Of a stretch of DNA of 64,000 nt, positions 31,301 through 41,675 are shown piece after piece (positions within the stretch are counted from its first letter, which is position 1; every line of letters starts with the position of its first letter). The translations under genes were made by a program, and so were the position numbers. The stretch comes from Trichomonas vaginalis G3 (lineage: Eukaryota > Parabasalia > Trichomonadida > Trichomonadidae), in NCBI RefSeq assembly GCF_026262505.1, contig NC_067204.1, forward strand, positions 17,152,165 to 17,216,164, given 5' to 3'. The notes beneath the pieces were generated by a model, which was given only the letters and a program-made list of their open reading frames with translations, ran no database searches and was not told the DNA's origin.

Positions 31301-34300
31301 CAAAGCATATACGATGAAGTTTTGACAAATCATTTACGTTCATTACGATGAAGTCATGACAAAGCATATACGATGAAATCATGACAAAGCATATACGCTC
31401 ATTACGATGAAGAAATCATGAAAATTCAATGAGGTGAGAAAAGAGGTGAGAAAAGAGGTGAGATCTCACCTCTTCACCTAAACATTATTTTTGGGTCATT
31501 TACGCTCATTACGATGAAGTCTTGACAAAGCATATACGATGAAATCATGACAAAACATTTACGAAGAAATCATGAAAATTCATGAGGTGAGAAAAGAGGT
31601 GAGAAAAGAGGTGAGATCTCACCTCTTCACCTAAACATTATTTTTGTCTGATTTACGTTCATTACGATGAAGAAGTCATGACAAAGCATATACGATGAAA
31701 TCATGACAAAACATATACGAAGAAATCTTGACAAAACATTTACGTAAACATTTATTTCCTGTGTTGTTGTCAAAATGTCATGTTGTCTCATTTTTTCAGA
31801 GAAGTTAAATAACCTGGTGACATGGTGACATAGTGACACCTTCAGTTCTTCAAAAATAATTAATTATTGAATAACCTGAAAACATGAACGTAAACATTAT
31901 TTTTGGATCATTTACGCTCATTACGATGAAGTCATGACAAAGCATATACGATGAAGAAGTCATGACAAAGTATATACGCTCATTACGATGAAGAAATCAT
32001 GAAAATTCAATGAGATGAGAAAAGAGGTGAGATCTCACCTCTTCACCTAAACATTATTTTTGGATCATTTACGTTCATTACGATGAAGAAGTCATGACAA
32101 AGCATATACGTTCATTACGATGAAGAAGCCATGACAAAGCATATACGATGAAATCATGACAAAACATATACGAAGAAATCTTGACAAAACATTTACACTC
32201 ATTACGATGAAGAAGTTTCGACAAAGCATATACGTTCATGTTTGACAAAGCATATACGATGAAGAAGTCTTGACAAAGCATATACGCTCATTACGATGAA
32301 GAAATCATGACAAAACATTTACGCTCATTACGATGAAGAAGTCTTGACAAAGCATATACGTTCATGTTTGACAAAGCATATACGATGAAGAAGTCTTGAC
32401 AAAGCATATACGTTCATTACGATGAAGAAGTCATGACAAAGCATATACGTTCATTACGATGAAGAAGTCATGACAAAGCATATACGAAGAAATCTTGATA
32501 AATCATTTACGTTCATGTTTGACAAAACATATACGATGAAATCATGACAAAACATTTAACGCTCATTACGATGAAGAAGTCTTGACAAAGCATATACGAT
32601 GAAGTTTTGACAAATCATTTACGTTCATTACGATGAAGTCATGACAAAGCATATACGATGAAATCATGACAAAGCATATACGCTCATTACGATGAAGAAA
32701 TCATGAAAATTCAATGAGGTGAGAAAAGAGGTGAGAAAAGAGGTGAGATCTCACCTCTTCACCTAAACATTATTTTTGGGTCATTTACGCTCATTACGAT
32801 GAAGTCTTGACAAAGCATATACGATGAAATCATGACAAAACATTTACGAAGAAATCATGAAAATTCATGAGGTGAGAAAAGAGGTGAGAAAAGAGGTGAG
32901 ATCTCACCTCTTCACCTAAACATTATTTTTGTCTGATTTACGTTCATTACGATGAAGAAGTCATGACAAAGCATATACGATGAAATCATGACAAAACATA
33001 TACGAAGAAATCTTGACAAAACATTTACGTAAACATTTATTTCCTGTGTTGTTGTCAAAATGTCATGTTGTCTCATTTTTTCAGAGAAGTTAAATAACCT
33101 GGTGACATGTGACATAGTGACACCTTCAGTTCTTCAAAAATAATTCATAACTGCCTTCCCCTGCTGTGTTGTCAAAATGTCATGTTGTCTCATTTTTTCA
33201 GAGAAGTTAAATAACCTGGTGACATGGTGACATAGTGACACCTTCAGTTCTTCAAAAATAATTAATTATTGAATAACCTGAAAACATGAACGTAAACATT
33301 ATTTTTGGATCATTTACGCTCATTACGATGAAGTCATGACAAAGCATATACGATGAAGAAGTCATGACAAAGTATATACGCTCATTACGATGAAGAAATC
33401 ATGAAAATTCAATGAGGTGAGAAAAGAGGTGAGATCTCACCTCTTCACCTAAACATTATTTTTGGGTCATTTACGTTCATTACGATGAAGAAGTCATGAC
33501 AAAGCATATACGATGAAATCATGACAAAACATATACGAAGAAATCTTGACAAAACATTTACACTCATTACGATGAAGAAGTTTCGACAAAGCATATACGT
33601 TCATGTTTGACAAAGCATATACGATGAAGAAGTCTTGACAAAGCATATACGCTCATTACGATGAAGAAATCATGACAAAACATTTACGCTCATTACGATG
33701 AAGAAGTCTTGACAAAGCATATACGTTCATTACGATGAAGAAGTCATGACAAAGCATATACGAAGAAATCTTGATAAATCATTTACGTTCATGTTTGACA
33801 AAACATATACGATGAAATCATGACAAAACATTTACGCTCATTACGATGAAGAAGTCTTGACAAAGCATATACGTTCATTACGATGAAGAAGTCATGACAA
33901 AGCATATACGTTCATTACGATGAAGAAGTCATGACAAAGCATATACGAAGAAATCTTGATAAATCATTTACGTTCATGTTTGACAAAACATATACGATGA
34001 AATCATGACAAAACATTTACGCTCATTACGATGAAGAAGTCTTGACAAAGCATATACGTTCATTACGATGAAGAAGTCATGACAAAGCATATACGTTCAT
34101 TACGATGAAGAAGTCATGACAAAGCATATACGAAGAAATCTTGACAAATCATTTACGTTCATGTTTGACAAAACATATACGATGAAATCATGACAAAACA
34201 TTTACGCTCATTACGATGAAGAAGTCTTGACAAAGCATATACGTTCATTACGATGAAGAAGTCATGACAAAGCATATACGTTCATTACGATGAAGAAGTC

Positions 34301-35499
34301 ATGACAAAGCATATACGAAGAAATCTTGACAAATCATTTACGTTCATGTTTGACAAAACATATACGATGAAATCATGACAAAACATTTACGCTCATTACG
34401 ATGAAGAAGTCTTGACAAAGCATATACGATGAAGTTTTGACAAATCATTTACGTTCATTACGATGAAGTCATGACAAAGCATATACGATGAAATCATGAC
34501 AAAGCATATACGCTCATTACGATGAAGAAATCATGAAAATTCAATGAGGTGAGAAAAGAGGTGAGAAAAGAGGTGAGATCTCACCTCTTCACCTAAACAT
34601 TATTTTTGGGTCATTTACGCTCATTACGATGAAGTCTTGACAAAGCATATACGATGAAATCATGACTAAGCATATACGCTCATTACGATGAAGAAATCAT
34701 GAAAATTCAATGAGGTGAGAAAAGAGGTGAGATCTCACCTCTTCACCTAAACATTATTTTTGGGTCATTTACGTTCATTACGATGAAGAAGTCATGACAA
34801 AGCATATACGATGAAATCATGACAAAACATATACGAAGAAATCTTGACAAAACATTTACGTAAACATTTATTTCCTGTGTTGTTGTCAAAATGTCATGTT
34901 GTCTCATTTTTTCAGAGAAGTTAAATAACCTGGTGACATGGTGACATAGTGACACCTTCAGTTCTTCAAAAATAATTCATAACTGCCTTCCCCTGCTGTG
35001 TTGTCAAAATGTCATGTTGTCTCATTTTTTCAGAGAAGTTAAATAACCTGGTGACATGGTGACATAGTGACACCTTCAGTTCTTCAAAAATAATTAATTA
35101 TTGAATAACCTGAAAACATGAACGTAAACATTATTTTTGGATCATTTACGCTCATTACGATGAAGTCATGACAAAGCATATACGATGAAATCATGACAAA
35201 GCATATACGATAAAATCATGACAAAACATATACGATGAAATCATGACAAAACATTTACACTCATTACGATGAGGTCATGACAAAGCATATACGATGAAAT
35301 CATGACAAAACATTTACGTTCATTACGATAAAATCATGACAAAGCATATACGATAAAATCATGACAAAACATATACGATAAAATATATTTCCTGGACTGT
35401 TGTCAAAATGTCATGTTGTCAGTAATTTTAAGAGAAGTTAATTAACCTGGTGACATGGTGACGTAGTGACACCTAAAAACCATCTACCCTAAACATTAT
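28340..35499. repeat. 25-bp satellite with modules (right arm, inner)
   Basis: Reverse-oriented satellite (ACGATGAAGTCATGACAAAG and variants), about ten GGTGAGATCTCACC modules (28960, 29495, 30720, 31430, 31590, 32020, 32720, 32880, 33420, 34560, 34720) and TGACATGGTGACATAGTGAC modules. Identical ORFs of 61-70 codons recur because the blocks recur; they are not genes. Confidence 0.85.
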
Positions 35500-35921
35500 T
35501 TTTGCTGAATTCAGCAACAAAATGAACGAGGTCAGGATGTATGCAAATACCTTTGAATTCATTCATAACGCCTTAGTAAGATCATAAAATGCTTGTTTTT
35601 ACATTCTCTACTGTATCTTCGAGTTCTTCTTCATCTAACTTCTCATGAACTTTCTTATCTATGGAGTCCATAATATCTTTGACATAAAATGCATACTTTA
35701 CAGAGCACCATTCAGCAACAAAATGAACGAGGTCAGGATGTATGCAAATACCTTTGAATTCATTCATAACGCCTTAGTAAGATCATAAAATGTTTGTTTT
35801 GAGGTCGAGCCACTTTTGGCTTGACCGTATTCTTTCAACCAAAACTCAAGAATTTTCCTGTGTGAATTTTGTATAAAAAGCAACCGTCTGAATTCAGGTG
35901 GTTGTTATATTCTTCACAAAA
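35500..35921 (-). pseudogene. KilA-N gene fragment, right arm
   Basis: Inverted counterpart of the fragments at 22099 and 25324, with the same ICIHPDLVHFVAEWC and MDSIDKKVHEKL segments. Only one copy is present in this arm. Broken. Confidence 0.75.
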
Positions 35922-38255
35922 CATATACGAAGAAGTCTTGACAAAACATTTACGATGAAGTCATGACAAAACATATACGAAGAAGTCATGACAAAACATT
36001 TACGATGAAGTCATGACAAAACATATACGAAGAAGTCTTGACAAAACATTTACGATGAAGTCTATGAACATAATAATATTTCAAACCAGGAGCCAAATTC
36101 TTGCGATTTTCATATGGAATCTCTTCTCTCGGTTTTTCGAGGGAAACAATCATATGAAATCATTTACACTCATTACGAAGAAGTCATGACAAAACATATA
36201 CGAAGAAGTCATGACAAAACATATACGAAGAAGTCATGACAAATCATTTACGAAGAAGTCATGACAAAACATTTACGATGAAGTCATGACAAAACATATA
36301 CGTTCATGTTTGACAAATCATTTACGTTCATGTTTGACAAAGCATATACGATGAAGTTTCGACAAAACATTTACGTTCATGTTTGACAAAGCATATACGA
36401 TGAAGTTTCGACAAAACATATACGAAGAAGTCATGACAAATCATTTACGATGAAGTCTTGACAAAACATATACGAAGAAGTCATGACAAATCATTTACGA
36501 AGAAGTCATGACAAAACATATACGAAGAAGTCTTGACAAAACATTTACGATGAAGTCTATGAACATAATAATATTTCAAACCAGGAGCCAAATTCTTGCG
36601 ATTTTCATATGGAATCTCTTCTCTCGGTTTTTCGAGGGAAACAATCATATGAAATCATTTACACTCATTACGAAGAAGTCATGACAAAACATATACGAAG
36701 AAGTCATGACAAAACATATACGAAGAAGTCATGACAAATCATTTACGAAGAAGTCATGACAAAACATTTACGATGAAGTCATGACAAAACATATACGTTC
36801 ATGTTTGACAAATCATTTACGTTCATGTTTGACAAAGCATATACGATGAAGTTTCGACAAAACATTTACGTTCATGTTTGACAAAGCATATACGATGAAG
36901 TTTCGACAAAACATATACGAAGAAGTCATGACAAATCATTTACGATGAAGTCTTGACAAAACATATACGAAGAAGTTTTGACAAATCATTTACGAAGAAG
37001 TCATGACAAAACATATACGAAGAAGTCATGACAAATCATTTACGATGAAACCTTGACAAAACATTTACGAAGAAATCATGAAAATTCAACAGGGTGAAAA
37101 AAGAGGTGAAAAATTAGGTGAAATCTCACCTCTTCACCTAAACATTATTTTTGGGTCATTTACACTCATTACGATGAAGTCATGACAAATCATTTACGAT
37201 TAAATCATGGCAAAGCATATACGATGAAATCATGACAAATCATTTACGATGAAACCTTGACAAAACATTTACGAAGAAATCATGAAAATTCAACAGGGTG
37301 AAAAAAGAGGTGAAAAATTAGGTGAAATCTCACCTCTTCACCTAAACATTATTTTTGGGTCATTTACACTCATTACGAAGAAGTTTTGACAAAGCATATA
37401 CGATGAAGTTTCGACAAAACATATACGAAGAAGTCATGACAAATCATTTACGATGAAGTCTTGACAAAACATTTACGATTAAATCATGACAAAGCATATA
37501 CGTTCATGTTTGACATAGAGTTTACGTTCATGTTTGACAAAATATATACGTTCATTACGATGAAATCATGACAAAGCATATACGATGAAGTCATGACAAA
37601 ACATATACGATGAAGTCATGACATAGAGTTTACGTTCATGTTTGACATAGAGTTTACGTTCATGTTTGACAAAGCATATACGATGAAGTCTTGACAAAAC
37701 ATATACGTTCATTACGATGAAGTCATGACAAAACATTTACGTTCATGTTTGACAAAACATATACGATGAAGTTTTGACACGAAGTGAAGATTTGCACTTC
37801 GTCAAAAAAGTGAAGGTTCCCGACGGTTTCAAACCGCCATACTTTACATTTTGTACAAAAATATTGTGAGTAAATGAACTCATTATTTTTGCATCATGAC
37901 AAAACATATACGAAGAAGTCATGACAAAGCATTTACGAAGAAGTTTTGACAAAACATATACGTTCATTACGATGAAATCATGACAAAACATATACGAAGA
38001 AGTCATGACAAAGCATTTACGAAGAAGTTTTGACAAAACATATACGTTCATTACGATGAAATCATGACAAAACATATACGTTTATGTTTGACAAAGCATA
38101 TACGAAGAAATCATGACAAAATATATACGATGAAGTCATGACAAAGCATATACGAAGAAATCATGACAAAACATATACGAAGAAATCATGACAAAACATT
38201 TATGAAATCATTAATGAAAACATAAACGATGAAATCATGACAAAACATATATGAA
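35922..38255. repeat. 25-bp satellite with mosaic fragments (right arm, outer)
   Basis: Satellite with two direct copies of a block of about 490 bp, each holding a KilA-N piece (36061-36160 and 36556-36655); two GGTGAAATCTCACC modules (about 37085 and 37305); and, at about 37778-37894, a mosaic of two element A segments in changed order, preceded by the hairpin ACGAAGTG...CACTTCGT. Confidence 0.8.
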
Positions 38256-38598
38256 GAAGTTTCTTTTCCATATCTTCGCGTTCTTGTCTGTGAAGTTCGT
38301 CAAGAAGTTTACAAACATACCATGAATAGCGAGCTGAAGCCCATTGTGCCACATTATTTACGAGAAGTCTATGAACATAATATCCTCTCAAACCGTTTGG
38401 CAATTTTTCACGGTTTTCATAGAGTTTTGGCGACTGGGATTTTTTACCTACTCGCTGTTCTTCACTGTTTTCAGAAAAAAGTATGTCTCGCTGTGCTTCA
38501 CTTAAGAGTTCAATGGTGCTTTGGTTCCTAAACCAGTCTTTAGGAAGCTTAGTGTCTGGAGCAAAACAAGCCGTCAAAATACTTTGCATCTGGTACAT
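38256..38598 (-). pseudogene. KilA-N gene fragment inside satellite, outer right arm
   Basis: Mirror copy of 20208-20550, almost identical (one visible residue change, HRQE-R versus HRQE-H). Flanked on both sides by satellite units. Fossil fragment. Confidence 0.75.
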
Positions 38599-38955
38599 AT
38601 ACGAAGAAGTCATGACAAAACATATACGAAGAAGTCATGACAAAACATTTACGTTCATGTTTGACATAGAGTTTACGAAGAAGTCATGACAAAACATATA
38701 CGAAGAAGTTTTGACAAAACATATACGTTTAAGTTCGACAAAGCATATACGATGAAGTCATGACAAAGCATTTACGATGAAATCATAACAAATCATTTAC
38801 GATGAAATCATGACAAAGCATATACGATGAAGTCTTGACAAAGCATATACGATGAAATCATGACAAAACATATACGATGAAGTCATGACAAAACATATAC
38901 GTTCATTACGATGAAGTCATGACAAAACATTTACGATGAAGTCATGACAAAACAT
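38599..38955. repeat. 25-bp satellite, outermost right-arm block
   Basis: About 14 reverse-oriented units between the KilA-N fragment and the octapeptide gene. No gene. Confidence 0.85.
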
Positions 38956-39001
38956 ATACAGTGAGTTTAAGTACTACTGTGAACAGCATGAGATTGAAGT
39001 A

Positions 39002-39364
39002 ATGAGTAAAGGAGACTTTGAAACGCTTATGAAAGACAGTGAGGAGGTCGTTCATGAGAACAGTGTTGAAATAGTTCATGAGAACAGTGAGGAGGTCATA
39101 CATGAGAACAGTGTTGAAATAGTTCACGATGTCGTTCGTGAAGAAGCCATTGCAACAAAGAATGAGATAAAGGATTTCATAGAACTTAACAAGGAGGAGT
39201 TTAAAGAAGGCTATGAAGTGAAAAGATGTGAAGAAGATTTCTTGGCGTATTTGAAGAAAAAGAGACTAAAGCCAATGGCTCAAAATAAGTTTCAATCGAT
39301 GTTCGAAAAGAAACGTTTGAGCTATGGTGGTGTAAGAAGCACATATTACTTTGTTAAGAAGTGA
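39002..39364 (+). CDS. Octapeptide-repeat protein, short form, 120 aa
   Basis: Same start (MSKGDFETLMKDS) and same 83-residue C-terminal domain as the left-arm protein, with only 3 octads (EEVVHENS, VEIVHENS, EEVIHENS) between them. Because flanks and C-terminus agree almost perfectly, the left copy probably expanded after the arms formed, or this one contracted. Confidence 0.65.
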   Translation: MSKGDFETLMKDSEEVVHENSVEIVHENSEEVIHENSVEIVHDVVREEAIATKNEIKDFIELNKEEFKEGYEVKRCEEDFLAYLKKKRLKPMAQNKFQSMFEKKRLSYGGVRSTYYFVKK

Positions 39365-39945
39365 GGACATTTATTTTTGTCGTTAGTGTTGGAGTTTGTG
39401 TTTTTGTTAGTGAGAGAATAAATTAAATCATGAACTTTGCCATGGTCTCTGTCCCTAGTAGTTTTCATTAAGTTCTGGAAATAATGAAAGTCATAAACTT
39501 TGCCATGGTCTCTGTCCCTAGTAGTTTTCATTATCTCACAGAGTTAATGAAAGTCATACTTTCTATCAGATGAAGCATGTAGATGAACATAATGAAAGTT
39601 AGTGAGTTTGCCACGAGTTATGAATAAAATATTGGCATATTAGATGAGATAGCTGATGAAACAGATGAAGATAAATTAAATCTTGGACTTTGCCACACTC
39701 TGTCCCTAGTTCCTCAAAAATCCTTGACAACGTTGCTTAGAAATTTTGGTTCAAAACCTCATCTGATTTTAATCTGTTATGCTACCTGTTAAGTTTCGCG
39801 AGATTATAAATGTCATGGAGTTATATAAAAAGGAGGGACAGCTAGGGACACTGGAAGTACTTGTAAGGCTATCTGTTAAGATTGCATGAAATACTAAAAA
39901 GTCATGAAATCCATTATCGCTGTGCTAGCTTCACCTTAGAGTAAA
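39365..39945. repeat. Spacer with direct repeats (right arm)
   Basis: Mirror of 17423-18004. CATGGTCTCTGTCCCTAGTA occurs twice (about 39440 and 39504). No coding potential is seen. Confidence 0.6.
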
Positions 39946-40182
39946 ATGACGACTAAAGTCACTGAAGCAATGAAACAAAAGTTTTTGGTAGAATACATTA
40001 AATCAGGAACTATTCCAGAAGGTTTTTACATTCATACTATGAAGGATGGTAGAGTTCAGTTTAGAAAGATAAAGCAACCATTAGATAAAGAAGGTATATT
40101 AAGGAAGATTAAACTTCATGAGGACAACATTGCTGAACTTAAGAAGAAGTTAGAAGAGTTGGAGAAAGGAAGAGAGTTATAA
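39946..40182 (+). CDS. Small conserved terminal Maverick protein, 78 aa, right-arm copy
   Basis: Identical to the left-arm copy (17186-17422) and close to the element A gene at 12766. It starts MTTKVTEAMKQKF, has the GFYIHTMKDGRVQFRKIK segment and ends EKGREL. It reads towards the right terminus, followed by a GGTGA-type hairpin module (40194-40243) and the 108-aa gene. Confidence 0.7.
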   Translation: MTTKVTEAMKQKFLVEYIKSGTIPEGFYIHTMKDGRVQFRKIKQPLDKEGILRKIKLHEDNIAELKKKLEELEKGREL

Positions 40183-40322
40183 AGCAATGAATTCAACAGG
40201 GTGAAAAAAGAGGTGAGATCTCACCACTTCACCTAAATTTATTTTTGTGCTATGTTTTCATACGTGTGAGGGTGGTGATATCATTTATTTTTAAGTTTAT
40301 TTTTAAGTTTATTTTTATATAA

Positions 40323-40649
40323 ATGACGAAAACTATTGAGATAACAAACTACAACGGTCATGAGTTCAAGAATTTGTTCTTCGTTCCTCGTGAAAATACA
40401 TTCTATCAGATACGAGGGAGAAAGGGTAAAGTTAGTTTGAGCGTTTATGAAGGAATGAAGAATGGAAAGTTTATACAAGCATACGATACAAACGGTAAGC
40501 GTGTTTCATTAGCTTTGTCAAAACTTACTAACATTTATTTTGACAGTGACTTTGACTCTGACGATTGGAGCGACAGCAGCGATACTGAAGAATATGAACT
40601 ATTGTGTGAAGCACAGCAATGGGAAGAGTTGCAATACTTTTGTAAGTGA
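40323..40649 (+). CDS. Small terminal Maverick protein, long form, 108 aa, right-arm copy
   Basis: Identical to the left-arm protein at 16708-17034: basic beta-rich N-terminal half, acidic SDFDSDDWSDSSDTEE stretch, C-terminal WEELQYFCK. Its upstream T-rich stretch (TTTATTTTTAAGTTTATTTT) is like that of other terminal genes. Function unknown. Confidence 0.7.
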   Translation: MTKTIEITNYNGHEFKNLFFVPRENTFYQIRGRKGKVSLSVYEGMKNGKFIQAYDTNGKRVSLALSKLTNIYFDSDFDSDDWSDSSDTEEYELLCEAQQWEELQYFCK

Positions 40650-40938
40650 GAACATTAGTGGGAACGTTAGTGAGAACGTTTATTTTTTCATTAGTGAAGT
40701 CGTTTGTGAAAACATTAGTGAGGTGAAGTGGTTGGTGGCTTTGTAAATATTTAAGGTTAAGTTAGTGTTGTCGTTTGTGTTGTAAAATATACGTTAATGG
40801 TTTTGTAAATATTTAAGGTTAAGTTGGTGTTATGGTTGTATTGTAAAATATACGTTACCGGTTTCGTAAAGTGTCAAAACCGCTAAGTGGTGTACGGAGG
40901 AGCGCAGTGCCTCAGTACACGACTTATGTATACTAACT
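40650..40938. repeat. Right terminus of element B with terminal hairpin
   Basis: Inverse of 15160-15340 (the left side carries the foldback at 15341). Near the tip TAAGTGGTGTAC (40884-40895) pairs with GTACACGACTTA (40915-40926, one mismatch) around GGAGGAGCGCAGTGCCTCA. The tip is GTATACTAACT. Confidence 0.85.
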
Positions 40939-41330
40939 TCCTTTTGTAAATCTTCGGAAACTGAACTGTTCTCAATTTTAACTAAATAACGTGCTTGACA
41001 AGAATGATCGATGCAACGGTAGTAACGTTCAATATTATTTGAATTAATAATATTTGTATGATCATGCGAATAAAGCATATCTTTGCGAACAATTGTATCA
41101 GGATATTTTCCAGTAACTGCGGGAATATTTTTAACTGCAATATAACTAAAATATCTTCTGACAGCTTTAGATTCATTTTCGGCGTATTTAATATTAAAAT
41201 ATTGAAGAACTTGTTTGATTATATTCGTTTTTTCATGTTTCGATGTTGATTTTTGGTATTTATCAGATTGTTCCCTGATAAATATTTTATTTTCGTCTGT
41301 AAAGTTTGCTCTTTTTGATTAAATATAGAT
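40939..41330 (-). pseudogene. MULE transposase, N-terminal part with FLYWCH-like finger
   Basis: Reverse-strand frame with KYAENESKAVRRYFSYIAV, then IERYYRCIDHSCQARYLVKI, a FLYWCH/WRKY-type zinc finger (Cys-x4-Cys, then AR) typical of MULE transposases, then KIENSSVSEDLQKE up to the element B insertion. No ATG in frame is seen upstream and a stop precedes the frame. The remaining part of the same gene is at 13693-15159. The first five bases, TCCTT, are the right target duplication of element B. Confidence 0.75.
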
Positions 41331-41397
41331 GATTTTCCCATTAAAAAATGAAATGATGCAAAATTTACGAAAACCGTTCGAAAATTGAATCAAAAAT

Positions 41398-41628
41398 GAA
41401 AAGTAATACTTAAATGAGTAATTCTTTGAGATATTGGTCTTAGATTGAATGTAGCGTCATTCTTATATAGAATATATATTCATATCATCGGAAATATGAT
41501 AAAAAGCATATAATAAATGTCAAAAAAGTGAACAAATAAGCAAAGATATTTTTTAAAAAACAATGAAAAGTAATACTTAAATGAGTAATTCTTTGAGATA
41601 TTGGTCTTAGATTGAATGTAGCGTCACA
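41398..41628. repeat. Direct repeat pair of about 62 bp
   Basis: A segment starting GAAAAGTAATACTTAAATGA and ending GAATGTAGCGTCA occurs at about 41398-41460 and 41566-41628 with no visible difference. The spacer between is 105 bp. The second copy ends about 47 bp before the ATG of the next gene. Confidence 0.8.
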
Positions 41629-41662
41629 AATTTCACAAATATAATTTACTATATAATTTTAT

Positions 41663-41669
41663 TCATTTT
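41663..41669 (+). promoter_or_regulatory. Initiator (Inr) of the gene at 41676
   Basis: TCATTTT fits the Trichomonas initiator TCA(+1)Y(T/A). The presumed +1 A at 41665 is 11 nt before the ATG. Confidence 0.6.
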
Positions 41670-41675
41670 TTTAAA

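Larger units (their letters stand above)
15160..40938. mobile_element. Maverick-derived palindromic element B, 25.8 kb
   Basis: Bounded by inverted termini AGTTAGTATACATAAGTCG and flanked by TCCTT. Two arms of about 13 kb are inverted copies of each other around 28104-28308. Each carries the two small terminal genes of element A, an octapeptide-repeat gene, KilA-N fragments, hairpin modules and a 25-bp satellite. Polymerase, capsid and other core genes are absent, so it is a non-autonomous, broken derivative. Coding parts of the arms are virtually identical, which implies a recent inversion-duplication or ongoing conversion, whereas repeat numbers differ strongly. The foldback insertion is in the left arm only and so probably came later. 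Confidence 0.85.
28309..40938. repeat. Right arm of the element B palindrome
   Basis: Inverted copy of the left arm, ending in the right terminus. It lacks the foldback insertion and most octads but has more satellite, including several near-identical blocks of about 1.2-1.8 kb between 28900 and 35100. Confidence 0.85.

Noticed and set aside
21655-38075. Many 60-110 codon ORFs with SSYMFCHDF or ICFVMTSS patterns
   Set aside because: Read-through of the 25-bp satellite, whose unit length cycles the frame. The same ORFs recur only because the blocks recur.
19870-38955. CRISPR-like reading of the direct repeats
   Set aside because: No unique spacers of uniform length, no cas genes, and a eukaryotic context; units are contiguous and degenerate.
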